The notes beneath the pieces are model-generated. The model was not told the origin of the DNA. It worked only from the letters and a program-made list of their open reading frames with translations, and made no database searches. Source: a virus. From it: a stretch of DNA of 21,610 nt. This document shows positions 6,550 through 13,596 of this stretch, in pieces. The stretch is taken from positions 1-21,610 of IMG/VR virus record IMGVR_UViG_3300020555_000006; one strand, given 5' to 3'. The translations under genes and the position numbers were made by a program. Within the stretch, counting starts at the first letter, position 1; the number at the start of each line of letters is the position of its first letter.

Positions 6550-8286
6550 TTAATTCTTGTCTACTGCTCTCCTCTGAGGAATTTTAGTTCCGTAGGCTTC
6601 AGTGACAAGTCTTTCTCTGATTGCAGCTTCTTGGCTCTTTTCAATGCCCATCATTTGCTGCTGAGCTGGGTCGTTGACGCTGTCGTCAGTTTGAGGGCCA
6701 TTAATACCGTCTCCCATGATGTCTCCATCACCGAGTTCGGTTGGCTGCATAGGGATGGCAGAGTTTCCATCAGGTCCTGGCATCATTCCAGTCATATCCA
6801 TAATTGCTTTCTGGATTTGAATCTTTACGAGTTGCAAAGCGCCATCTGCGCCAGCATCGGAGATAAGCTCTTGACGAATCTCTTGTAGCTTCTCTTCTGG
6901 GAATTCCTCACCAAGTGTACGTAAAGCACCTTCTTTAGACTCAAGACCCATACCAATTTTAGTTTGAATCTCATTCAAGACAATTAACTTATCTAGTGGG
7001 AGAGGCTGAGGGAACTGAACAGAATTTTGGAAAGTAATTGGGTCTGAAAAATCAAGCTGTGTTAACTGGCCTTCTTTGATTGGGCCGTCTTCATCAGGGT
7101 TGTACATAAACTGCATAGGCTCTTTTAGAGCAAGAGTGCGAAGAGCAAGCTCGTTAATTCTTTCAATACCAACACCGTACTGAGCAACCTTCTGTGAGTA
7201 ACGGTTCATTAATGGCTGGTACTGAATAGAAAGTGCAACACCCGATGTATTAGAGATAGGTTGAACTTGACCCAGTGCGGTTTCTGGGATGTTCATTAGC
7301 TCGTGCATTGAGCGCTTTAGAAGTTCTAAGTACTTCAAGGCTCCGTCAATGCCTTGTGCACCGCCTTCCAGGTTGAAGACTTGAGCATCTTTTGGAAGAC
7401 CGCCCCAAACCTTCTTTGCGCCTTTTTCTAAGTTAGAAGCTTTAGCACCAACAATAACTGTCACAGGAGAAGCGTGGTAGTTAATGATGTCTGCTATGTC
7501 AGTTGATATCTCATTGTAAGCGCGGTTTATTGTAATGATGTCGTGTGCGTCTGGGAGACCCCAAGGTGAACCAGAAACTGGAACGTTCGGTATGTGTACA
7601 ACAGGAACTAACCCAAGTGGATTAGGACGAGAATCAATTAACTCATCGTTTATGTACTCTTCAATTGTGTCGTCTGTAAGAATTTCAGTGTAGGTAAATA
7701 CTTGACGTGTGCCTTCAAGGGATGTTCCCCAGAAACGATACTTCTGCTTAAAACGCAATAGACGCGTACGGTCGTGTGGGTGAAACTCAGGGAAAGCAAA
7801 AGAAGAGTTAAGAGGAAGAATACGAACTCTACCTGGGTGATTTCCTCCAGCAGAGTCTACCCAAGGTTCTTCGTACGCAATTTTTACAAAACAGTCCCCA
7901 GTAATGCCACCTTGTTGCCCCATCTCAAGTAGCACACGCATTTTTTCGTTGTCTACTTCCCAGATTCGTTCTAGGCGGTCTGGAATAATTGCTTCCGTTG
8001 CTTTTGGTGAACGGAAATGAATACCCTTACCAAATACAAAGCGTGATAAAAAGTCGTTAAATGCACGGTAGTAATTAACCGCAATTTGCATTTCGCCAGA
8101 CTCACGGCGATAGCCCCAGTGGTGCCCAAGGTACATTGCCCAGTTTAGTGAGTAACGGTTTAAGCGTGGACCATGTACTTCAAATTCTTCGTCAGCTAAT
8201 TCCACCAAACCCAGTGGAGAAATAGAGATAGTTAAATCGCTGGATGCGGCTCTATACGATGGTGGAGAAAAATCAAGATATGACAT
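6550..8286 (-). CDS. Portal protein
   Basis: A 578-residue portal protein. The portal dodecamer sits at one capsid vertex and is the channel for DNA entry and exit. Supporting segments are LNWAMYLGHHWGYRR near residue 50, VNYYRAFNDFLSRFVFGKGI near 90, and the wing/stem region with PLGLVPVVHIPN and SPWGLPDAHDIITINRAYNE. The MNIPETALGQVQPISNTSGV segment is typical of portals that contact the DNA tunnel. The tail is Met/Gln/Gly-rich and probably disordered. The ATG overlaps the stop of the upstream 88-residue gene by one base. It follows terminase after two small genes and precedes scaffold and capsid, the standard order. Confidence 0.92.
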   Translation of the reverse strand: MSYLDFSPPSYRAASSDLTISISPLGLVELADEEFEVHGPRLNRYSLNWAMYLGHHWGYRRESGEMQIAVNYYRAFNDFLSRFVFGKGIHFRSPKATEAIIPDRLERIWEVDNEKMRVLLEMGQQGGITGDCFVKIAYEEPWVDSAGGNHPGRVRILPLNSSFAFPEFHPHDRTRLLRFKQKYRFWGTSLEGTRQVFTYTEILTDDTIEEYINDELIDSRPNPLGLVPVVHIPNVPVSGSPWGLPDAHDIITINRAYNEISTDIADIINYHASPVTVIVGAKASNLEKGAKKVWGGLPKDAQVFNLEGGAQGIDGALKYLELLKRSMHELMNIPETALGQVQPISNTSGVALSIQYQPLMNRYSQKVAQYGVGIERINELALRTLALKEPMQFMYNPDEDGPIKEGQLTQLDFSDPITFQNSVQFPQPLPLDKLIVLNEIQTKIGMGLESKEGALRTLGEEFPEEKLQEIRQELISDAGADGALQLVKIQIQKAIMDMTGMMPGPDGNSAIPMQPTELGDGDIMGDGINGPQTDDSVNDPAQQQMMGIEKSQEAAIRERLVTEAYGTKIPQRRAVDKN

Positions 8287-8552
8287 TACTTATCTTTCTT
8301 CTTATCTTTCTTAGAGTCTTTCTTCTTATCAGCAACTGTAGCATTCTTTTTCTTAACATCACGAATATGCTTTTTTTTATGCATTTCTAATTTGCGAGTT
8401 TGCTCATTTGTTTCAATAAATTTGCCGCCTGATTGGATGTAGCGCTCATGAACCCAATGACTTGCTCCAGGATTAGGGTAGTTAGAATACTTAGCCTTTG
8501 CCTGAGCAACAATCATCAAATAAAGTTTTTCATTTGCTGGCTTACTTGCCAT
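8286..8552 (-). CDS. Small basic protein with Lys-rich tail
   Basis: An 88-residue protein starting at MASKPANEKL. AGGAGG seven bases upstream fixes this start; an open frame reaching 8585 would run through the hairpin at 8578-8599. Residues about 10-50 (AKAKYSNYPNPGASHWVHER, then YIQSGGKF) form a compact motif found in small phage and viral proteins. The last 35 residues are almost all Lys, Asp and Glu with KKK runs (KKKDSKKDKKKDK), so the tail is disordered and strongly basic. It sits directly before the portal, with stop and start overlapping. A nucleic-acid-binding or head-packaged role is possible, but no function is recognised. Confidence 0.6.
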   Translation of the reverse strand: MASKPANEKLYLMIVAQAKAKYSNYPNPGASHWVHERYIQSGGKFIETNEQTRKLEMHKKKHIRDVKKKNATVADKKKDSKKDKKKDK

Positions 8553-8577
8553 TACATCTCCTCCTGATAACCCGATA

Positions 8578-8599
8578 GCCCCCACACTACTGTGGGGGC
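8578..8599 (-). terminator. Perfect 9-bp hairpin upstream of the pre-portal gene
   Basis: GCCCCCACA and TGTGGGGGC form a perfect nine-base-pair stem with a four-base loop, between the stop at 8619 and the AGGAGG of the 8552 start. There is no U-run. It may be a weak terminator or a processing/stability hairpin. Its CCCACA/TGTGGG core recurs in the hairpin at 10709-10724. Confidence 0.7.
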
Positions 8600-8618
8600 A
8601 TACCGACGTCTGTCTAAA

Positions 8619-9014
8619 TTAGTCGTTTACGACTGTTGCAGATTGACGCTGTGAGCGTCCGCCTGATACTACTTTGGTCTCAATTACTTGAGCTGCGTAG
8701 TCGTTCATTGTTCCGTGCGCAAACTCGCCAAGGAATGTTGGTGCTTCTACCCATGAGGCAGAACCAACGTGTGCTCGCTCTGCAAGAGTTTCTGCAGCTG
8801 GCTTTAAGAATACGTTTGCATTGTGATTAGGACGACCTGGTGCAGGAGCGTAACCCTGCATCATGCCCTTTTGAAAATCATTTGGTACATCTGTGTCTGT
8901 TGCAATACCTTCTTCAAAACGAAGTGGTCCGCGACGTGTTGCATTGCCTGCTTCCTTTAGTTCGTACACATGTGGTGCACGCTCTGGAAACTGTGGTGCT
9001 GGGGAAATTCCCAT
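8619..9014 (-). CDS. Hypothetical protein between terminase and portal
   Basis: A 131-residue protein with AAGGAG seven to eight bases before its ATG. No domain was recognised. It is Pro/Gly/Ala-rich in the first half (APQFPERAPHVYELKEAGNA; QGYAPAPGRPNHNANVFLKP). A short probable structured segment follows (ASWVEAPTFLGEFAHGTMND), then a Ser/Arg/Gln-rich end. It has no signal peptide or membrane segment. Its place between terminase and portal suggests a virion or packaging accessory protein. Its strong ribosome site suggests substantial expression. Function is unknown. Confidence 0.6.
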   Translation of the reverse strand: MGISPAPQFPERAPHVYELKEAGNATRRGPLRFEEGIATDTDVPNDFQKGMMQGYAPAPGRPNHNANVFLKPAAETLAERAHVGSASWVEAPTFLGEFAHGTMNDYAAQVIETKVVSGGRSQRQSATVVND

Positions 9015-9089
9015 AGTAAGACTCCTTAAGGTTGTAGATGGAAGGCCATTCCAGGTAATAGTTTCCCGCTTTTTAAAGAGCCTGTGTGG

Positions 9090-10685
9090 TTAACCGAAGA
9101 AAGGATTTGAAGAAGCAACAACTTCTGGCATTACTAAATCTTGAGTTAAGGAACAGGCAATAGATAAAGAGTCCACAAAGTCATCGTGGGCGTAGTTTTC
9201 GTCAGGGGCTGCAACCATAAAGTTAGGTCCTTTGAACTGAACTTCGGCATCAGTCATCTGTTGATAGAAGCGTTTCCAGGTGCGTAATCGTCGTGTCTTG
9301 GCATGAGCAGGCCAGGAAATCATCTCTCGTTGAATTAGCGCTTGTAGGTGTTTCCATCGTTTAGATTGCTCACTTGGGCTTGAAGTTATTGGCATAACCT
9401 CAGCTCTTGGTAGTAGAAGCTTTAAACGTTGCGCTACTGCATCGCCTACACCGTTTGCGTCTACTCCAACTGCAAGTACATCGTAGTTCTCTAAGAAGTT
9501 AACTATTTGAAAATATTGCTCTTCCCAGTCATCTCCCTGTAGTTCTAACCAGTTAAGGATGCGATGGTCAAAGTAACCGAACTCATCTGGTCTATCCCAG
9601 TCAACCCAAACAACCGTTACAACAGTTGAGTCAGTTTTACGTGCAGGGTCAATACCAACAACACAAGGAGTCTTATGCCAAGACTTAACTAACTCCTGCG
9701 AAGTATCTCCTAGCTCATCCATCTTAGACGAAGTAATAAACATACCTCGTTCAAGTAACCACTTGCAGTTGTAAGACATTTGGAACTCGTCAGAGTCTTC
9801 ACCGATACGCAACATCTCTTTTTTAATTGAGCGTTCGTAGTTCTTGTTGTACTTAATAACTTCTTTCCAGTCCCACTGGTAATGATTTTGTCTATTACCG
9901 CGAGTAGTCTGTCGTCTGCGGTTTAACTGAATGGCTTTGTAAAAGTTGTTCTTACTTGTTGTTGGAGTACCTGTCTTTACCATTGTTCCTGCGTAGTACG
10001 CAAGCATTGGAGCAATAGACTTAGATACAACAAAGTCATCTGCTTCTTGGCACTCATCAATTACAATAAGATGAAAAGACTTAGATTCAATTTTTGCACG
10101 TGGGTTAGCGGTCATCATTGTGATGCTTGAACCAGAGTTAGTAAGTTTAATCTGACGAGTTACTCCGCCAACACGTGCAGCTTTGTCGTCAATTTCAACG
10201 TCGTTTAAAATCTCTAGTGCACGCTCAGATGTAAGACGAGTTACTGCACGACCAAACAGTGTTTCTGCCTGTCCTTCTGTTGGAGCAAATAAACCAACCC
10301 ACACACCGTCTTTAAACTTACCAAGAAGTTCTGGGTACAGCTTTGCTAACCGAGGTAACAAAATCATTAGAGTAACTACAGTGTCAGCAACTGTTTCTGA
10401 CTTACCTGACTGACGTGCAGCAAGTGCAGTTATCTCTTCAGCGTCATTGATAATCACTGACTCCATAATGCGTCGTGCTAAAGGCTTTTGATATGGGTGC
10501 AAGTCATGGCCTACTAGAACTTTTAAAAAGTCCATCATCTTGTCAATTAGCTTGTCTACAAATTGCTGAGAGAGCTCATCAAGCTCTTCTTCTTTTTCAA
10601 GCTCTATCTGCTCAAGGTCTTCTTCCTGTAAATAAAACTCAGGATTAATTTCCTCAAACTTCTCGTCATCAAAATCAATAGGCAT
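9090..10685 (-). CDS. terL: Terminase large subunit (packaging ATPase and nuclease)
   Basis: A 531-residue motor protein that pumps DNA into the prohead through the portal and cuts concatemers. Walker A is at residues 91-96 (RQSGKS), and Walker B at 206-211 (LIVIDE) with catalytic E211. A coupling-type TGTPT lies at 238-242. The RNase H-like nuclease domain begins near residue 340, with acidic residues D346 (GIDPARKTDST), D409 (VGVDANGVGD) and the D501/D502/D505 cluster (HDDFVDSL). The N-terminal 50 residues are very acidic, which is somewhat unusual. GAGGA precedes the ATG. A GNRA-type hairpin lies just upstream. No small subunit was identified with confidence. Confidence 0.96.
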   Translation of the reverse strand: MPIDFDDEKFEEINPEFYLQEEDLEQIELEKEEELDELSQQFVDKLIDKMMDFLKVLVGHDLHPYQKPLARRIMESVIINDAEEITALAARQSGKSETVADTVVTLMILLPRLAKLYPELLGKFKDGVWVGLFAPTEGQAETLFGRAVTRLTSERALEILNDVEIDDKAARVGGVTRQIKLTNSGSSITMMTANPRAKIESKSFHLIVIDECQEADDFVVSKSIAPMLAYYAGTMVKTGTPTTSKNNFYKAIQLNRRRQTTRGNRQNHYQWDWKEVIKYNKNYERSIKKEMLRIGEDSDEFQMSYNCKWLLERGMFITSSKMDELGDTSQELVKSWHKTPCVVGIDPARKTDSTVVTVVWVDWDRPDEFGYFDHRILNWLELQGDDWEEQYFQIVNFLENYDVLAVGVDANGVGDAVAQRLKLLLPRAEVMPITSSPSEQSKRWKHLQALIQREMISWPAHAKTRRLRTWKRFYQQMTDAEVQFKGPNFMVAAPDENYAHDDFVDSLSIACSLTQDLVMPEVVASSNPFFG

Positions 10686-10708
10686 TATTTCCTCATTAAT
10701 TGACTAGA

Positions 10709-10724
10709 CCCACATTGCTGTGGG
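10709..10724 (-). other. Small GCAA-loop hairpin before terL
   Basis: In the leftward RNA CCCACA-GCAA-UGUGGG forms a six-base-pair stem closed by a GNRA-type tetraloop. It lies in the 87-base gap between the 75-residue gene and terL, about 25 bases before the terL start. No U-run follows, so it is more likely a stability or processing element than a terminator. Confidence 0.6.
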
Positions 10725-10772
10725 CCATCGCCAGACCAGGAGAGAGGTGAAGCAGGAAAATAGTAGCACACA

Positions 10773-11000
10773 CTACGCACGTTTCTTTAGTTCCTTGGCG
10801 ATTGCATTAAAAACTTCAGTTCCCAGTACAACTTCATCAAGAAGGTCGTTGTTGTGACTCTTCTGCCATTCTGTAATAAGTTTGCCAATCGTGTACATGG
10901 ACTGCTCCATCCACAGAATCAAGTCTGGCGTTGATATCTTTGAGACTCTCTTCTCTATCTGAGTCTGGGGCTGTCCATCCTGCTTCTTCCGTAAAATCAT
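10773..11000 (-). CDS. Small helical protein upstream of terL, overlapping frame
   Basis: A 75-residue protein. Residues 24-75 (TPDLILWMEQSMYTIGKLIT, then LLDEVVLGTEVFNAIAKELK) look like a genuine all-helical domain; the first 22 residues are less protein-like. The ATG at 11000 has GGGAAG nine bases upstream. For 164 bases it overlaps the 3' part of the gene at 10837-11244, in another frame. Its position directly before terL is where a small terminase subunit often lies. It is short for that family and no DNA-binding motif was recognised, so this is only a possibility. Confidence 0.6.
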   Translation of the reverse strand: MILRKKQDGQPQTQIEKRVSKISTPDLILWMEQSMYTIGKLITEWQKSHNNDLLDEVVLGTEVFNAIAKELKKRA

Positions 11001-11244
11001 CGTAGGTTACTTCCCGTGTGTTGAGTGCCGATTTAAGTGCGTCTTCTTCAGTTTTAAAGCCAGTCCACTTGCCGAAGGCTAGTGCTTTGTACTTAGGTAA
11101 TCTTACTAAAAAGGGTTCAGAAGTCCTAAAAGGTTCTTCTATTTCTTGCGTCCATCCACGCACAACAAACTTTTTGCCCCAAATAACAGGTAAGTCAATT
11201 AGTTGTACAAAGTGTTTTGGTCCGATGTTGTGTACCTTTGGCAT
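10837..11244 (-). CDS. Hypothetical protein, 3' end overlaps the next gene
   Basis: A 135-residue protein. Residues 1-85 look well structured and beta-rich (HFVQLIDLPVIWGKKFVVRG; PFLVRLPKYKALAFGKWTGF). The last 50 residues (ARLDSVDGAVHVHDWQTYYR onward) share DNA with the helical protein at 10773-11000 in another frame and look less protein-like. A +1 shift in the overlap would join the good part of this frame to the good part of the next; no slippery site was identified. It follows the KTSC gene without a gap. Function is unknown. Confidence 0.6.
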   Translation of the reverse strand: MPKVHNIGPKHFVQLIDLPVIWGKKFVVRGWTQEIEEPFRTSEPFLVRLPKYKALAFGKWTGFKTEEDALKSALNTREVTYDDFTEEAGWTAPDSDREESLKDINARLDSVDGAVHVHDWQTYYRMAEESQQRPS

Positions 11245-12018
11245 TTATCTTCCTCTTGGGTTTTTTCCACCCTTAGATGGGTTCTTACCACGTTTGCTTT
11301 GAGCAATTGTTTTGTACATAGTCTTAGTCTGTCCTGGAACTTTTCCTTTTACTGCAATTTGAGCACCACGACTATAGCGGTAGAACGCCTGCTGTGCTTT
11401 CTTAGACAGGCTTGATACATCTGCTGGACCACGAGGCTTAAAGTCAAGCATACGAGCAATGATAGCTCCCTTAGAACGGTTGGCCTTAAACGCAGCCCAC
11501 TCACCGCCTGAAACTTCGTAGTAGTTGTAGAAGGTTCCGTCGCGGAAAATAACCGTAAGTTTTTCTTCATCTTCATCGTAACCAGCAGCAACTGTTCTTG
11601 GTCGGTCTGGATTAGTAGTAGAGGTTGGAACTACAGTGATATCAGCTGGAGATGTATCTTCCATCTCATCTGGTTGAAAACCAGGTATTCTCCAGTTAGA
11701 TGGATTGTCTAACTGGTCTGTGTTCATATTATGATTAAAGTCAATAATCTCGTATACGCTACGGCCAGGTGCATCGCCCTCTGCGGTTCTGTAGTCTTCA
11801 CCAGCCCAATTAGCGTAGTTTGTAGGATTGTAATAATCCATTGACTGACTATCATCAAACATGATGTCAGAGATGCGGTTGAAAGAACCTTTAGAAGATG
11901 CGGTTACTCCGCCTTGAAAATCATCACCGAAAATATCTCGGCCTATTGCATTCATCATTTCCTGAGCAGACGGAGCAGCCCTCCGAGAAGAGCTGCTTCC
12001 GCCTGTAGGACGTACCAT
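11245..12018 (-). CDS. KTSC-domain protein
   Basis: A 257-residue protein. Residues about 140-192 (AGYDEDEEKLTVIFRDGTFY, then EWAAFKANRSKGAIIARMLD) match the KTSC domain. That domain is a small beta-rich fold known from the C-terminus of some lysyl-tRNA synthetases and from many standalone and phage proteins, and its role is poorly defined. The N-terminal 130 residues are polar and probably disordered (GGSSSSRRAAP; SMDYYNPTNYANWAGEDYRT). The C-terminal 40 residues are strongly basic (KRGKNPSKGGKNPRGR), suggesting nucleic-acid contact. It stands between the Ig-like protein and the overlapping pair before terL. Confidence 0.75.
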   Translation of the reverse strand: MVRPTGGSSSSRRAAPSAQEMMNAIGRDIFGDDFQGGVTASSKGSFNRISDIMFDDSQSMDYYNPTNYANWAGEDYRTAEGDAPGRSVYEIIDFNHNMNTDQLDNPSNWRIPGFQPDEMEDTSPADITVVPTSTTNPDRPRTVAAGYDEDEEKLTVIFRDGTFYNYYEVSGGEWAAFKANRSKGAIIARMLDFKPRGPADVSSLSKKAQQAFYRYSRGAQIAVKGKVPGQTKTMYKTIAQSKRGKNPSKGGKNPRGR

Positions 12019-12036
12019 AAATAAAGCCCTAATTAA

Positions 12037-12702
12037 TTAGGACGCTGCTGCCCATGGTGTGATTGTTACTGCTGCACCTGGAGCTGTGTTGTTTGCGCCT
12101 GCTGCAACTGACTGTGTCTTGATTGTTCCAGCAACACCTGTGAGACCAGCAACAGTAAGACCTGTTGTTGAAAGCGCACCAGAAGTTGTGGTTGTGAAAG
12201 AAACAGTGTTTGTAGCAACTGCTGTAACTGTCCATGTACCGTTGAGAGCTGTATCTGGTGATACGAGGTCTGCAACTGTAATCTTTGTTCCAACAGGGTA
12301 CTTAGCACCAGCACCTGATGAGGTGATTGTTGCTGTTGTACCTGTACGTGATACTGCTGTGATTGTTGAAGCTGCGTTTGTAGCTGCTGTTGCAGTTGTA
12401 GGAACGAGTGATGCGTCCTTCATTGCGTCTGTTGCAAGAGCTGTTGTAAGACCAAGTACTGAAGGTACGAGTACATAGTCAGTTGCACCAACTACATCTT
12501 CGCCTGCTGTGTTTGGTGAATATTGTGGAAAACCGTTCCATCCTGAAAGAGCAATGATGTGGTTATCTAATGCTGGGTCTAGACGACCTGTTGATGTATC
12601 TGGGCGAGCATCGTTTGGTTGAATAGGGAAGTTTCCCCATACAAAGTCAATTGCAACTTCGCCTGCGGAATCTAAAAGATTTCCGTTGTTATTTACTGCC
12701 AT
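12037..12702 (-). CDS. Thr/Ala-rich Ig-like surface or decoration protein
   Basis: A 221-residue protein starting at MAVNNNGNLLDSAG (12702). An open frame back to 12741 would place its ATG inside a hairpin loop (12734-12754), so the inner start is preferred. Residues 1-95 form an N-terminal unit (VAIDFVWGNFPIQPNDARPD; NHIIALSGWNGFPQYSPN). Residues about 107-180 form an Ig-like beta unit (VSRTGTTATITSSG; GTWTVTAVATNTVSFTTTTS). The rest is Ala/Gly/Thr-rich. Ig-like domains of this sort decorate phage capsids or tails and bind surfaces weakly. The gene has its own possible promoter in a 94-base gap, which would suit an abundant virion protein. Confidence 0.65.
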   Translation of the reverse strand: MAVNNNGNLLDSAGEVAIDFVWGNFPIQPNDARPDTSTGRLDPALDNHIIALSGWNGFPQYSPNTAGEDVVGATDYVLVPSVLGLTTALATDAMKDASLVPTTATAATNAASTITAVSRTGTTATITSSGAGAKYPVGTKITVADLVSPDTALNGTWTVTAVATNTVSFTTTTSGALSTTGLTVAGLTGVAGTIKTQSVAAGANNTAPGAAVTITPWAAAS

Positions 12703-12733
12703 GATGTCTACTTTCTCTAGAGAGGTTTGGAAT

Positions 12734-12754
12734 TTCCCCATGCGCTTAGGGGAA
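12734..12754 (-). other. Hairpin in the leader of the Ig-like gene
   Basis: TTCCCC (12734-12739) and GGGGAA (12749-12754) pair around a nine-base loop that contains the outer ATG at 12741. It lies downstream of a promoter-like sequence and 32 bases before the preferred start, so it would sit in the 5' untranslated region. It may stabilise the mRNA. Confidence 0.5.
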
Positions 12755-12762
12755 CCTTAAAG

Positions 12763-12793
12763 ATAGTATCCAAGACTATTGACGTGATGTCAG
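12763..12793 (-). promoter_or_regulatory. Possible internal promoter for the Ig-like gene
   Basis: In the leftward sense CTGACA (12793-12788) is followed after 19 bases by TACTAT (12768-12763), a TANNNT -10 match. The spacer is longer than ideal. It sits in a gap within an otherwise packed operon, just upstream of a leader hairpin. It is a weak candidate based only on pattern. Confidence 0.3.
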
Positions 12794-12796
12794 CGT

Positions 12797-13027
12797 TTAT
12801 TCCTCACAGATGTGGTCATCAAGGTCTTCTTGAATTAAGATGACTTCACAATGACGGCATTTAAAGAATCTAATGTCATCTAATCCAACGTGTAAAGAAT
12901 CTGAGTGACTAGGGTCAACTGCCATTTCTGGTTCAGCTAAAACTTCTGGAGGAAAAGGTCCTCTAGGAGCGTGCACTACTGAAGGTATTGCGTGACCCTG
13001 TACCGCAAATTTGCGAATGACAGGCAT
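12797..13027 (-). CDS. Small zinc-finger-like protein
   Basis: A 76-residue protein ending in FFKCRHCEVILIQEDLDDHI-C. This gives a C-x2-C-x11-H-x-C metal-binding pattern at the C-terminus. The first 50 residues are Pro/His-rich (GHAIPSVVHAPRGPFPPEVL) with no recognised domain. The ATG shares one base with the stop of the upstream zinc protein at 13027, so the two are translationally coupled and probably work together. A zinc site is likely; DNA, RNA or protein binding cannot be told apart. Confidence 0.65.
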   Translation of the reverse strand: MPVIRKFAVQGHAIPSVVHAPRGPFPPEVLAEPEMAVDPSHSDSLHVGLDDIRFFKCRHCEVILIQEDLDDHICEE

Positions 13028-13290
13028 TATTCTTCAGGTGTTGTCGGCTCTTCTTCAACGACAGGTTCTTCAACCGCAGTCTTTGATGCCTTCTTAGAGG
13101 ACTTTGTTGCTAAAGCCTCAAATGCATTTGATTGTTCTTGAACCATTTCTTCAGAACGCTTTAGTAGACCAGCGTTTTTACGGTCATTGAGAAACTTCGG
13201 CAAGTGCATAGAGCAGTAAGGGATTGTATGAGAAGGTGTAATCTCATAAATCCAAACGGAAGCGTTAGTGCAATTAGCGCATGTTGTCAT
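13027..13290 (-). CDS. Small zinc-binding protein
   Basis: An 87-residue protein. Residues 1-40 hold CANC near the N-terminus and YCSMHLPKFL after about 20 residues. This gives a C-x2-C...C-x2-H metal site like that of small phage and actinobacterial zinc-ribbon proteins in which a 'YC..HLP.FL' segment closes the finger. The C-terminal half is Glu/Thr/Lys-rich and disordered (KTAVEEPVVEEEPTTPEE). AAGGAG lies seven bases before the ATG. It is coupled to the next zinc protein by a TAATG overlap. Molecular target is unknown. Confidence 0.7.
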   Translation of the reverse strand: MTTCANCTNASVWIYEITPSHTIPYCSMHLPKFLNDRKNAGLLKRSEEMVQEQSNAFEALATKSSKKASKTAVEEPVVEEEPTTPEE

Positions 13291-13305
13291 TGTTCTACTC
13301 CTTAG

Positions 13306-13596
13306 TTAGCAGTCCCACTTACGAAGTGAGAGGGCCTTTCTTGTTGGTCTTCCTTTTTCGTCCTTCATAGGACCAGGCATTCCGCCCATCCTAGCGCAGA
13401 AAGATTTACGACGTGCTGCAGACTTGGGAGATTTCTTTGCTTGGTCTGCTGACACAGGTGGTTTTAAATTATGTCCTTGCGCTTTTGCAGAAGCTCTACC
13501 TTTAGCATTTAATCCGCCTTCAGGATTCTTTCCTTCTTTGCGAGTCCATGCAGGGGTTTTGTGCGCTTTTTTATGCGCTTTCTTTTTTGTAGTCAT
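13306..13596 (-). CDS. Small basic phage protein of the DUF6321 type
   Basis: A 96-residue, very basic protein. The order TPAWTRKEGKNPEGGLNAKG, GRASAKAQGHNLKPPV, AARRKSFCARMGGMPGPM and RKALSLRKWDC at the C-terminus is a conserved pattern in a family of small phage proteins that I know as DUF6321. Its role is not established. The conserved Cys in SFCARMGG and the final Cys could form a pair. The N-terminal KKKAHKKAHK is Lys/His-rich. The start overlaps the stop of the 268-residue basic protein. Family-level recognition comes from memory of the motif and needs a profile search; function is unknown. Confidence 0.75.
   Translation of the reverse strand: MTTKKKAHKKAHKTPAWTRKEGKNPEGGLNAKGRASAKAQGHNLKPPVSADQAKKSPKSAARRKSFCARMGGMPGPMKDEKGRPTRKALSLRKWDC

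Noticed and set aside
8553-8585. N-terminal extension of the pre-portal basic protein
   Set aside because: The outer start lies inside the 8578-8599 hairpin, whereas the inner ATG has a perfect AGGAGG.
10773-11244. Tail assembly chaperone frameshift (G/GT type)
   Set aside because: It lies upstream of terminase, not before a tape measure. The shift would be +1 rather than -1, and no slippery sequence was identified.
12059-12478. Rightward open frame of 139 residues
   Set aside because: Antisense shadow of the Thr/Ala-rich Ig-like gene; no ribosome site and no protein-like features.
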